Below are positions 1 through 5,085 of a DNA stretch of 5,085 bases, in pieces; the first letter of the stretch is position 1; every line of letters starts with the position of its first letter. Below the pieces are notes generated by a model that was not told where the DNA came from, searched no databases, and was given only the letters and a program-made list of their open reading frames with translations. The translations under genes and the position numbers were made by a program. Origin of the DNA: Gemmatimonadota bacterium (GTDB lineage Bacteria; Gemmatimonadota; Gemmatimonadetes; Longimicrobiales; Gaopeijiaceae); assembly GCA_003695865.1 (NCBI GenBank), contig RFGQ01000158.1, positions 1 to 5,085 of the forward strand. The letters run 5' to 3'.

Positions 1-432
1 CCGGCCGACCTGACCGCGGCCATCCGCAAGGTACACGACTTTCTGACCGTGGGCGCCCCGGCGCCGCTCCAGGAGGCCTGTGCCGCGGGGTTGCGGGACC
101 TGGGGCCGGACTACTACGAGGGCATGGTGCGCGACTACCGGGCCAGGCGAGAGGTGTTGTACCAGGGACTCGCCGAGGCGGGCTTCGCCTGCGCGCCGCC
201 CGAAGGCGCCTACTACATCATGGCCGACTTCGGGGCACTCTCGGACGAGGACGACCGCGCGTTCTCGCTGCGCCTGGCCTCTGCGGGGGGCGTCGCGCCC
301 GTTCCCGGATCGAGCTTCTTCAGCGTCCCCGAGCGCGGGCGTAGTCTCGTCCGCTTCGCCTTCTGCAAGCGCCTCGAAACCCTCGAGGCCGCAGCCGAGC
401 GCCTGCGCGCATTCGCCCGCGCCGGCAGTTGA
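1..432 (+). CDS. PLP-dependent aminotransferase, class I/II (3' part)
   Basis: This is the C-terminal 143 residues of a fold-type I aminotransferase. The reading frame is open from the first base of the window, so the start, the PLP-binding lysine and most of the large domain lie upstream. Visible family signatures are VHDFLTVGAPAPLQEA (about residues 11-26), the small-domain motif PEGAYYIMADF, the loop GGVAPVPGSSFF, and VRFAFCK near the end. In this fold the Arg of that last motif normally binds the substrate alpha-carboxylate. These features resemble the kynurenine/methionine/aromatic aminotransferase group (KAT, YbdL-like), which moves an amino group from an amino acid to a 2-oxo acid in the cytoplasm. 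The exact substrate cannot be read from this fragment. A GTG at position 49 is internal to the conserved domain and is not the start. The gene ends 18 bp from the stop of the convergent HD-GYP gene, and no hairpin terminator is visible between them. Confidence 0.93.
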   Translation, partial: PADLTAAIRKVHDFLTVGAPAPLQEACAAGLRDLGPDYYEGMVRDYRARREVLYQGLAEAGFACAPPEGAYYIMADFGALSDEDDRAFSLRLASAGGVAPVPGSSFFSVPERGRSLVRFAFCKRLETLEAAAERLRAFARAGS

Positions 433-450
433 GCGCAGGAGCGGAGTGGG

Positions 451-1782
451 TCAGGCCTCTCCAGAGCCGGGGGCCGCCCCGGGAGCCTCGCCGTCGTCCC
501 CGCCCGCCGTTCCTGCTGCTCCGCCTTCGGAGGCGCCCGCCTCGCCCGCCCCGGGAGCCTCGCCGTCGGTCGCGGCCCCTCCACGGCCTTCCACGGGGGT
601 CCCGAGCGGGAGCGGCTCGGCCTCTTCCACGTATGCGATGCGGCCTTCCCACTGCCGCATCATCTGGACGAAGGCGTGGGCAAGGTCGGGATCGAACTCG
701 GTTCCGGCTCCCTCTTCGATGTAGCTCAGCACCTTCTGCTGTGGCCAGGCGTCGCGGTACGGTCGGTTGGTCCGCAGCGCGTCGAAGACGTCGCACACGT
801 GCACCATGTTGCTGGCCTGGTGGCACGCGCGGGCGTAGTGGAGCGTGGGGTACCCTCCGCCGTTCAGGCGGATGTGGTGCTCGTAAGCGACCACCGCGGC
901 GAGGTCGAGGTTCTCTTCGGTCTCGATGATGATGCGCGCGCCCTCGACCGTGTGACCGTTCATGACGCTGCGCTCTTCGTCGGTCAGCTTCCCCGGCTTG
1001 TTCAGGATCTCTTCCGGAATGCGCACCTTGCCCAGGTCGTGCAGCAACCCCGAGATGCCGAACATGCGCACCTCGTTGGGCCCGAGTCCCACGAACTCGG
1101 CCAACGCCATCGCCAGGATCGACACGTTCATGGCGTGGGTGGTCGTGTACTGGTCGAAGCGCTTGAGACGCAACAACGGAATGAGGAACGCCTGGTCGCC
1201 GTGCATCGCCACCGACAACGAACGCACGATGGCCTCCGCCTCGAGCAGGTGCAGGTCCTCGCGGTCGCGGAGCTCCTCGTGCAGCCAGCGCACCGCGTCG
1301 ACCTCCTCGCGAAGCGTGTAGGCCAGCGTGGCGGTTGCGATTCCGGCTCCACCCAGGTCCTCTCCCTCGGCCTGTCCCTCGAGCCCGACCGTGCCGAAAC
1401 GGATCGCCGTCGGACGCGACTGGCGGGTCTCGGACGTGTCGGGCACCTGCCCACTCAGCCTCCGGTACACGTCGTCGAGAAACGCGTCGAGATCGTCGCG
1501 TGCAACCGGCCCGGTGAACTCGAGCCTCTGCACCCCGACCGACGCCAGTCGCCGCCCCCAGTCCCAACGCTTGAGCGCCTTGAGGGGACGGTCCCCCAGA
1601 ATGATCTCCTCCCCGAGGAAGGTCATCCGGGGAGTCGGATCGGAGTCCTGAAGCCGGCACAGCCGCTCGTACGCCGCATCGATGGCCCGTTCGCGCGCGG
1701 GGTGGCCGTCCTTGTAAAGGGCCATCGTCGACACCGCCTGGGCCAGGCTCGTGAGGAAGTCAGCGGCAGCCTGCTGGCTCAT
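451..1782 (-). CDS. HD-GYP domain protein with novel N-terminal domain
   Basis: The product is 443 residues. Residues ~10-110 form an alpha/beta domain that aligns with the N-terminus of the upstream gene product (AVSTMALYKDGHP against AVHRFAMYPPGHP). Residues ~175-380 are an HD-GYP domain: DQYTTTHAMNV (H216), LLHDLGK (H248-D249), NGHTVEGA (H277), EHHIRLNGGGYP (H302-H303, G310-Y311-P312), VCDVFDAL (D331) and TNRPYR. The metal-binding His/Asp positions and the GYP triplet are kept. The usual HHE..DG.GYP reads HHI..NG.GYP, so its Glu and Asp are replaced. The family hydrolyses cyclic di-GMP or related dinucleotides, or acts as a receptor; activity here is inferred. Residues ~395-443 are a low-complexity Ala/Gly/Glu/Pro tail. 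There is no signal peptide or membrane segment, so the protein is probably cytoplasmic. The ATG overlaps the upstream stop as ATGA and has GGGAGA 7 nt before it, which fixes the start and implies translational coupling. Confidence 0.93.
   Translation of the reverse strand: MSQQAAADFLTSLAQAVSTMALYKDGHPARERAIDAAYERLCRLQDSDPTPRMTFLGEEIILGDRPLKALKRWDWGRRLASVGVQRLEFTGPVARDDLDAFLDDVYRRLSGQVPDTSETRQSRPTAIRFGTVGLEGQAEGEDLGGAGIATATLAYTLREEVDAVRWLHEELRDREDLHLLEAEAIVRSLSVAMHGDQAFLIPLLRLKRFDQYTTTHAMNVSILAMALAEFVGLGPNEVRMFGISGLLHDLGKVRIPEEILNKPGKLTDEERSVMNGHTVEGARIIIETEENLDLAAVVAYEHHIRLNGGGYPTLHYARACHQASNMVHVCDVFDALRTNRPYRDAWPQQKVLSYIEEGAGTEFDPDLAHAFVQMMRQWEGRIAYVEEAEPLPLGTPVEGRGGAATDGEAPGAGEAGASEGGAAGTAGGDDGEAPGAAPGSGEA
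474..568. repeat. In-frame 23-nt direct repeat in the HD-GYP tail
   Basis: A 23-nt sequence at 474-496 recurs exactly at 546-568. The period is 72 nt, or 24 codons. Read on the minus strand inside the HD-GYP gene, both copies encode DGEAPGA within the Ala/Gly/Glu/Pro-rich C-terminal tail. This looks like a low-complexity linker grown by slippage or short duplication, not a mobile element. Confidence 0.9.
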
Positions 1783-3851
1783 GCGGGTGTCTCCCGTGCG
1801 GCCTCGCGCACGTCGGGGTCCTTGGAGCGGCGCGCTTCCGCGAGCAGCGGACGCGCCTTCGGGTGTCCATCCCAGCGCTGTGCGAGCACGCGCAGCGCCG
1901 CCAGGCGCTCGACCGATTTGGGCGCGAGCCGCCGCCGCCCGAACAGGGTGCGCCCCCCTTCGAGCAGGCGTACCAGCGCGTCGAGCGCCAGCGTCGAGCG
2001 CGACGGCTCGAGCACGCGCACCGCCAGGGCGCGAAGGTCGTCGGGCCGGTTGTCGTTGAGGACCACCCGGTTCACGAGGATCGGGGTCAGGGTCTCCGGA
2101 AGCTGCCCACGGAGCTCGAGCAGGGCCATCCGCACCATGCGCTCGTCTTCGTCGGCGAGAGCCGCGGCGAGCGCGCGTTCGCGCAGCGACGATTCCCGGA
2201 GCGCCACCGGCAGCGCCTCGCGCCGCACGCGGGCGTCGGGATGCTGCAGGAAGGGGCCGGCCGTGAACTCCGGAGGGCGAATGCCCAGGCGCTGAATCAG
2301 GGCCAGCATGTTCCGCAGCACGAACCAGCGGGTGTCCTCCATGCGCTCGGCCACTCTCGCCGCGACCGCATCGGAGTCCATGCGGGCCACCACGTCGAAG
2401 ACCTTACGGCGGATGGCCCGCGACGGCGATTCGGCGAGTACGTCGAGTAGCGGGTCGATGGCCGCTTCGCCCATGCGCTCCACGATGCGGCGCAGCGCGT
2501 CTTCGTCGACGTCTTCACCCGCCAGCACGCGCCTCAACTGCGCCGGGCTGGCCAGGTGCTGGCGCAGGCGCTCGACGGCCGGGTTCTCGGCGGGTGCGGT
2601 CTCGATCAGGTGGATCAGCCAGGGGGTCTGCCCCTGATCGACGAGGTCGGCCACGGCCTTGTGCACGGTGGGGCCCCAGGCGCCGATCTCGACCGACATC
2701 TCGATGAGCCGGGCCGCGCCGGACAGCTCCTCCTCGACGGCGCCGTCCTCGGGCGCGAACACGGGTGCCGCGCGGGCCATCTGGTCGAGGATGAGCGTGT
2801 AGGCGTCGGGGTTCGGGTCTTTCAACTCCCAGTCTTCGATCAGCTCCTCGACGTTCTCACGCAGGGCCTCGTCCGCCTGATAGGGTACTCGGGCGGGCCC
2901 CGATTCGGCGTGCATGGCCAGCTTGGTGAGCAGACGCGTCATGGAGTTGGAGATCGTCTGTTCCGAGGCGTTCGCCGCGGCCCGGAGCACCTTCATGACC
3001 GCTTCGACGGCGAGCCCCTGCGACGCGTCGAGCACGAACTGCTTCCGCTGGTAGAAGTCGCCGCCCATCTCCACGAGCCGCTGCAGCGTCGGGTCGTCGA
3101 GTTCCTGAATGAGCGTCGAGACCTGCTCGCGCACCACCACGCTCTCCTGACCCTTGCCCTGCTTGAGTTCGTCGGCGAGCTGCAGCAGGTACCCCACGAT
3201 CACCTGGTCGTAGGCGGCCTCGCGGCGATGCCGGCGGATCGACTCGGCGATGCGCTCGGGGTGGTTTGCCATGGCGGGATCGAACTCGCCCTCCCCCGCC
3301 ATCGCCGATCGCGCCAGGCCGAGCCACAGCTCCGAGGCCCGGTGGGTCTGAACCGACTGCCGCTCCCCGTCGGCCAGGCGCAGGCGCTCGTAGCCGAGCC
3401 CGAAGAGCTGCACGTGGTCCCACTGCGGGATGCGATCGCCCCGCAGGCCGAGCGGCTGCCCCTCGACATCGGCGTCGGCGGCAAGCGTCTTGAGCAACTC
3501 CTCGATCTCGAACAGGTCGGGCCGGCGCTCGAACGTGAGGGCTCCCAGTTGGTGCTCGTGCAGCCGCTTCGCCAGATCCGAGAGCACCGGGTGTTTCGAA
3601 TCGGTAGCGACGCCCTCGATGACGAGCTGGTCGTGCGCGATGCCGATCGAAAGCGACTTCCGGTCGCGGAAGAGGATGTCGAGACGGTCGAGCACGTTCT
3701 CGGCCGCGGGCCTGAGCGACGGGTGACCCGGCGGATACATCGCAAAGCGATGCACGGCGATGGAGAATTGGATGAGGAATTCCCCCAGGTCTCGCGACAG
3801 GGTCGCTTGCGGCTCCTCTGCGGGGGCCGGGGCTGTGGGGGTGTCGGACAC
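1779..3851 (-). CDS. HEAT-repeat protein sharing its N-terminal domain with the HD-GYP partner
   Basis: The product is 690 residues from the GTG at 3851-3849. The first ~18 residues are a Thr/Ala/Pro/Glu-rich leader. Residues ~20-125 form the domain shared with the downstream HD-GYP protein (AVHRFAMYPPGHP, then LVIEGV, then LTFERRPDLFEIEELL). Residues ~200-430 are predominantly helical with no family I recognise. From about residue 450 to the end, repeated helix pairs with the HEAT look appear, for example DPLLDVLAESPSRAIRRKVF, QHPDARVRREALPVAL, ADEDERMVRMALLELR and SKDPDVREAARE. HEAT arrays are protein-binding solenoids, so an adaptor or scaffold role is likely but not shown. No signal peptide or transmembrane segment is seen. 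An in-frame ATG at 3929 would add 26 residues, but that extension is Arg/Pro/Cys-rich, unlike the domain, and starts next to a TTGACA -35-like box. The GTG fits the domain boundary better and has GAGGAC 10 nt upstream. It is first in a two-gene operon with a 4-nt overlap. Confidence 0.88.
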   Translation of the reverse strand: MSDTPTAPAPAEEPQATLSRDLGEFLIQFSIAVHRFAMYPPGHPSLRPAAENVLDRLDILFRDRKSLSIGIAHDQLVIEGVATDSKHPVLSDLAKRLHEHQLGALTFERRPDLFEIEELLKTLAADADVEGQPLGLRGDRIPQWDHVQLFGLGYERLRLADGERQSVQTHRASELWLGLARSAMAGEGEFDPAMANHPERIAESIRRHRREAAYDQVIVGYLLQLADELKQGKGQESVVVREQVSTLIQELDDPTLQRLVEMGGDFYQRKQFVLDASQGLAVEAVMKVLRAAANASEQTISNSMTRLLTKLAMHAESGPARVPYQADEALRENVEELIEDWELKDPNPDAYTLILDQMARAAPVFAPEDGAVEEELSGAARLIEMSVEIGAWGPTVHKAVADLVDQGQTPWLIHLIETAPAENPAVERLRQHLASPAQLRRVLAGEDVDEDALRRIVERMGEAAIDPLLDVLAESPSRAIRRKVFDVVARMDSDAVAARVAERMEDTRWFVLRNMLALIQRLGIRPPEFTAGPFLQHPDARVRREALPVALRESSLRERALAAALADEDERMVRMALLELRGQLPETLTPILVNRVVLNDNRPDDLRALAVRVLEPSRSTLALDALVRLLEGGRTLFGRRRLAPKSVERLAALRVLAQRWDGHPKARPLLAEARRSKDPDVREAARETPA
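1790..1795 (-). promoter_or_regulatory. Ribosome binding site of the HD-GYP gene
   Basis: GGGAGA on the minus strand lies 7 nt before ATG 1782, inside the last codons of the HEAT gene. It fixes the HD-GYP start and supports coupled or independent re-initiation at the ATGA junction. Confidence 0.7.
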
Positions 3852-3859
3852 CGGGTGTC
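3840..3859. promoter_or_regulatory. Alternating inverted hexamers over the HEAT gene start
   Basis: Three evenly spaced hexamers, GGTGTC, GACACC and GGTGTC, are separated by single G residues. This gives two overlapping near-perfect palindromes, and the outer hexamers are also a direct repeat with a 14-nt period. The array covers the GTG start codon of the HEAT gene. It could be a protein operator or an mRNA fold hiding the start. No regulator is identified. Confidence 0.35.
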
Positions 3860-3861
3860 TC

Positions 3862-3867
3862 GTCCTC
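3862..3867 (-). promoter_or_regulatory. Probable ribosome binding site for the GTG start of the HEAT gene
   Basis: GAGGAC on the minus strand lies 10 nt before GTG 3851, slightly long spacing. The 10 nt directly before this GTG (GAGACACCCG) also occur 1 nt before the ATG of the HD-GYP gene. This supports GTG 3851 over the ATG at 3929. Confidence 0.5.
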
Positions 3868-3930
3868 GGTTCAAGACAGGGCCCATACGCGCCGGGCCGT
3901 GGGCGGAATGCTCTGTTACAGCTTCCCATC

Positions 3931-3936
3931 TGTCAA
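3931..3936 (-). promoter_or_regulatory. Candidate -35 box for the HEAT/HD-GYP operon
   Basis: An exact TTGACA consensus lies on the minus strand, 79 nt upstream of GTG 3851. At 17-nt spacing the -10 hexamer reads GAGCAT, which matches TATAAT at only three positions, so the -10 is weak. If used, transcription would begin around 3900, leaving a short leader and excluding the ATG at 3929 as a start. Confidence 0.3.
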
Positions 3937-4068
3937 GAAACGACCGGGTGCGACGCGGGGTTCGCCCTGAAGGGCCGCCGGGCTCGGCCCGGGGACCCTC
4001 CGCACGGCCGAATCGCTTACCTTTTCGAGTCCTCCCCACCCGGGCGGACGATCGGATCGATCGCACGC

Positions 4069-4074
4069 AGGAGA
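4069..4074 (+). promoter_or_regulatory. Ribosome binding site of the zinc-ribbon gene
   Basis: AGGAGA lies 9 nt before ATG 4084 and decides that start, because the frame is open for more than 300 nt further upstream. Confidence 0.75.
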
Positions 4075-4083
4075 AGCCAATCC

Positions 4084-4542
4084 ATGGGTGAGCCTTCAGC
4101 CACACCCTCTGCGGCCCCGCCCGGGCGGGACGCGCCTCCCCGGGACGAACGTGTGCCGACCCTGGCCCTTTCGGGCAGCATGAGGCTGTTCGGACACGAC
4201 CCGACGGCCGCCGAAGCGCGCCTCGTGCCGAGGACCGCCCGCTGGCGCTGGAGCCGCGCCGCACTGCGCATGGGGATCGCACTGGTGCTCGCGCCGCTTG
4301 CCGCGCTGGTGCCGCCGCACGCGCCCTGGGCCCTCGGCGTTCTGGGGGTGGGATTCGTACTCGCGCGTCGCCGGTGGCGGGAGCGCTACACCCTGGTCCG
4401 GGCGGAGGGGCGCTGCCCCCGCTGCGGCGCCGATCTTCGACTGGAGCGTCCCGCGCCGCTCGCCTCGCCACACGCCTTCTCGTGCGGCACCTGCCACCAC
4501 GAGCCCGCCCTGTATCTGGATCCCGACGAAGGGCGAGACTGA
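4084..4542 (+). CDS. Small two-TM membrane protein with C-terminal zinc ribbon
   Basis: The product is 152 residues and I recognise no named family. Residues 1-58 are a Pro/Ala/Arg-rich, probably disordered N-terminus. Two hydrophobic segments follow at about 62-77 (GIALVLAPLAALVP) and 81-94 (PWALGVLGVGFVLA), joined by a very short turn (PHA), so they form a membrane hairpin. The flanks are basic (RWRWSRAALR before, RRRWRER after), which by the positive-inside rule puts both ends in the cytoplasm. Residues 111-137 hold CPRCG and, 20 residues later, CGTC followed by two His: a four-cysteine zinc-ribbon or rubredoxin-type knuckle pair. The start is chosen because AGGAGA lies 9 nt before this ATG, although the frame stays open upstream to about 3760. 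It is transcribed divergently from the HEAT/HD-GYP operon. The function is unknown; a membrane-tethered zinc-ribbon regulator or assembly factor is one possibility. Confidence 0.82.
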   Translation: MGEPSATPSAAPPGRDAPPRDERVPTLALSGSMRLFGHDPTAAEARLVPRTARWRWSRAALRMGIALVLAPLAALVPPHAPWALGVLGVGFVLARRRWRERYTLVRAEGRCPRCGADLRLERPAPLASPHAFSCGTCHHEPALYLDPDEGRD

Positions 4543-4557
4543 CCCGCGCCGCGGGTC
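4541..4557 (+). terminator. Hairpin overlapping the zinc-ribbon gene stop codon
   Basis: GACCCGC, a GCC loop and GCGGGTC form a perfect 7-bp stem that begins inside the TGA stop. No T-run follows, so it is not a classical intrinsic terminator. It may stabilise the 3' end or cause pausing. Confidence 0.35.
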
Positions 4558-4583
4558 CACACGGCCTCGCGAAGTTCGGGGCT

Positions 4584-4611
4584 GCGCCCGGGGTGGGGAA
4601 ACCCCGGGCGC
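4584..4611 (+). terminator. Strong GC hairpin, terminator-like
   Basis: The arms GCGCCCGGGGT (4584-4594) and ACCCCGGGCGC (4601-4611) are perfectly complementary over 11 bp around a GGGGAA loop. It lies 41 nt after the zinc-ribbon gene. There is no U-tract, but GC-only hairpins are often the sole terminator signal in high-GC bacteria. It could equally be the first element of the structured leader that follows. Confidence 0.5.
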
Positions 4612-4639
4612 GCCTCCGACGTCCTACAGGGAAAGCGTC

Positions 4640-4737
4640 CGCCCGCCGGGACCGATGGTTCCGGGGCGGGCGCGACCGGCCTGGCGGCCGGTCGCTACGG
4701 GGGGAGTCGCCCCCCGGCCCGCCGTCCAGGGGGACGG
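4640..4737 (+). promoter_or_regulatory. Potential structured leader with competing folds
   Basis: Hairpin B pairs 4640-4653 with 4657-4672 (14 bp, one G·U, a 2-nt bulge at 4663-4664). Alternatively 4665-4671 pairs with 4717-4723 (7 bp), closing a three-way junction. Inside it are a perfect 10-bp hairpin (4672-4681 with 4686-4695, loop TGGC) and a perfect 7-bp hairpin (4698-4704 with 4710-4716, loop AGTCG), with only T4696 and A4697 unpaired. A 6-bp hairpin (4722-4727 with 4732-4737) follows. Hairpin B and the junction stem use the same GGCGGGC strand and cannot form together. I do not recognise a known riboswitch, and the pattern could be a by-product of high GC. Confidence 0.4.
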
Positions 4738-4752
4738 GGGTCCGATGTTGGA

Positions 4753-4778
4753 GGGTGCGGGCCGGTGCGGCTCCACCC
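4753..4778 (+). promoter_or_regulatory. Hairpin before the ribosome site of the secreted protein gene
   Basis: GGGTG (4753-4757) pairs with CACCC (4774-4778), and inside it GCCG (4761-4764) pairs with CGGC (4768-4771) across an internal loop. The stem ends 5 nt before AAAGGGA, close enough to affect ribosome access. Confidence 0.3.
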
Positions 4779-4783
4779 GTGGG

Positions 4784-4790
4784 AAAGGGA
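4784..4790 (+). promoter_or_regulatory. Ribosome binding site of the secreted protein gene
   Basis: AAAGGGA ends 6 nt before ATG 4797. It selects this start over the out-of-frame ATG 4790 and the downstream in-frame ATG 4815. Confidence 0.6.
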
Positions 4791-4796
4791 TGCACG

Positions 4797-5085
4797 ATGC
4801 ACGGGACGACGAGGATGGGACGGGTGGTGCTCACGGTGGTCTTCACGGCGTTGACGGCCGCCCCGCTCGCGGCTCAGGAGGCGGGCGAGGCCGAAGCACT
4901 CGAGGCGCGGGCCCAGGGGCTCGTGGCCGATTTCCGCGACCTGGACAAGGCGGCGGGGCTGCTCGAGAAGGCGGGCGACCTTCGGTTGGAGGGCGACCCC
5001 CAGGGCGTGTCGAACCTGGTCGAGGCGGGCAAGCTCTGGTTCTACGAGGGGAAGGCCGACCGCGCCGCCCGCGCGCTGGCCAAAG
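4797..5085 (+). CDS. Secreted helical (TPR-like) protein, 5' part
   Basis: The frame runs from ATG 4797 off the end of the window (96 complete codons). Residues 1-26 look like a Sec signal peptide: a short basic n-region with two Arg, a hydrophobic core VVLTVVFTALTAAPL, and a likely cleavage at LAA before QEAGE. There is no lipobox cysteine, so a periplasmic or exported protein is expected rather than a lipoprotein. The mature part is amphipathic and Ala/Leu/Glu-rich, with spaced Gly residues (LLEKAGDLRLEGD, LVEAGKLWFYEGKADRAARAL). That spacing is the helix-turn-helix rhythm of TPR-like repeats, though no full repeat consensus is proven. AAAGGGA at 4784-4790, 6 nt upstream, supports this start. 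An ATG at 4790 is in a different frame, and ATG 4815 would remove the n-region and lacks a spaced ribosome binding site. It follows a long structured 5' region. The function is unknown. Confidence 0.78.
   Translation, partial: MHGTTRMGRVVLTVVFTALTAAPLAAQEAGEAEALEARAQGLVADFRDLDKAAGLLEKAGDLRLEGDPQGVSNLVEAGKLWFYEGKADRAARALAK

Larger units (their letters stand above)
3852..4083. other. Divergent intergenic region
   Basis: These 232 bp separate the HEAT/HD-GYP operon from the zinc-ribbon gene and should carry promoters for both. Seen here are the TTGACA box toward the operon, an imperfectly placed GGGCCG/CGGCCC inverted repeat at 3972-3990, and the stretch TTACCTTTT (4017-4025) ahead of the plus-strand gene, which is a poor -10 candidate. 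No small ORF with a convincing ribosome site was found. Confidence 0.6.

Noticed and set aside
433..450. Terminator between the convergent aminotransferase and HD-GYP genes
   Set aside because: The 18-bp gap and its flanks contain no convincing inverted repeat or T-run.
320..1660. 446-residue minus-strand ORF overlapping the HD-GYP gene
   Set aside because: It lies in the wrong frame of the HD-GYP gene and is dominated by Arg and Gly. The 451-1782 frame contains all HD-GYP motifs.
676..2295. 539-residue plus-strand ORF antisense to both operon genes
   Set aside because: It spans two well-supported minus-strand genes and their junction, has His/Val/Gln/Arg-biased composition typical of a high-GC shadow frame, and shows no domain or ribosome site.
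3852..3929. 26-residue N-terminal extension of the HEAT protein from ATG 3929
   Set aside because: Its composition (Arg, Pro, Cys) is unlike the domain, it overlaps a TTGACA promoter-like box, no good ribosome site precedes it, and GTG 3851 fits the domain edge.
2556..4091. 511-residue plus-strand ORF antisense to the HEAT gene
   Set aside because: It is a mirror-frame shadow of the HEAT gene with repetitive Leu/Glu/His/Arg composition, and it runs into the start of the zinc-ribbon gene in another frame.
4556..4796. Known structured RNA (RNase P, SRP, tmRNA, 6S, cobalamin or c-di-GMP riboswitch)
   Set aside because: I looked for the conserved cores I know (such as GAGGAAAGUC of RNase P and the GGAAGGAAGCAGC region of SRP RNA) and found none. 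Short GGGAAACCCC-like matches are explained by the GC hairpin.
3200..4846. 548-residue minus-strand ORF covering the HEAT 5' end, the zinc-ribbon gene and the structured gap
   Set aside because: Arg/Pro/Ser-rich translation without any recognisable domain, and it crosses two real genes and the hairpin-rich intergenic region; a GC-driven open frame.

Overview
This is a GC-rich bacterial window with dense coding, GTG as well as ATG starts, and Shine-Dalgarno (SD)-like sequences before the starts. The gene styles (a KAT-like aminotransferase, an HD-GYP protein beside a HEAT-repeat protein, a secreted Ala-rich helical protein) would fit Gemmatimonadota or a similar high-GC soil or aquatic lineage. 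That placement is a guess from overall style, since no rRNA or marker gene is present.

Layout. Positions 1-432 (+) hold the C-terminal 143 residues of a class I/II PLP-dependent aminotransferase whose start lies outside the window. It converges, with only 18 bp between stop codons, on a two-gene minus-strand operon. The promoter-proximal gene (1779-3851, GTG start) encodes a 690-residue protein with a novel-looking N-terminal domain, a helical middle and a HEAT-like C-terminal half. The second gene (451-1782) overlaps it by an ATGA junction and encodes a 443-residue HD-GYP-type protein with a degenerate Ala/Gly/Glu/Pro tail. The N-terminal domains of the two proteins align to each other, so the pair looks like a duplicated sensor or adaptor module attached to two different outputs: a putative phosphohydrolase and a HEAT scaffold.

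A divergent intergenic region (3852-4083) separates this operon from a plus-strand gene (4084-4542) for a 152-residue protein with two membrane segments and a C-terminal four-cysteine zinc ribbon. A 254-nt gap follows (4543-4796), unusually rich in perfect GC inverted repeats. It includes a probable terminator-like hairpin and a compact potential three-way junction that competes with another hairpin. The window ends in the first 96 codons of a secreted, helical, TPR-like protein (4797 to the edge).

The two observations most worth following are the shared N-terminal domain in the translationally coupled HEAT/HD-GYP pair, and the mutually exclusive RNA folds upstream of the secreted protein gene. 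No mobile element, CRISPR array, tRNA or rRNA was seen.
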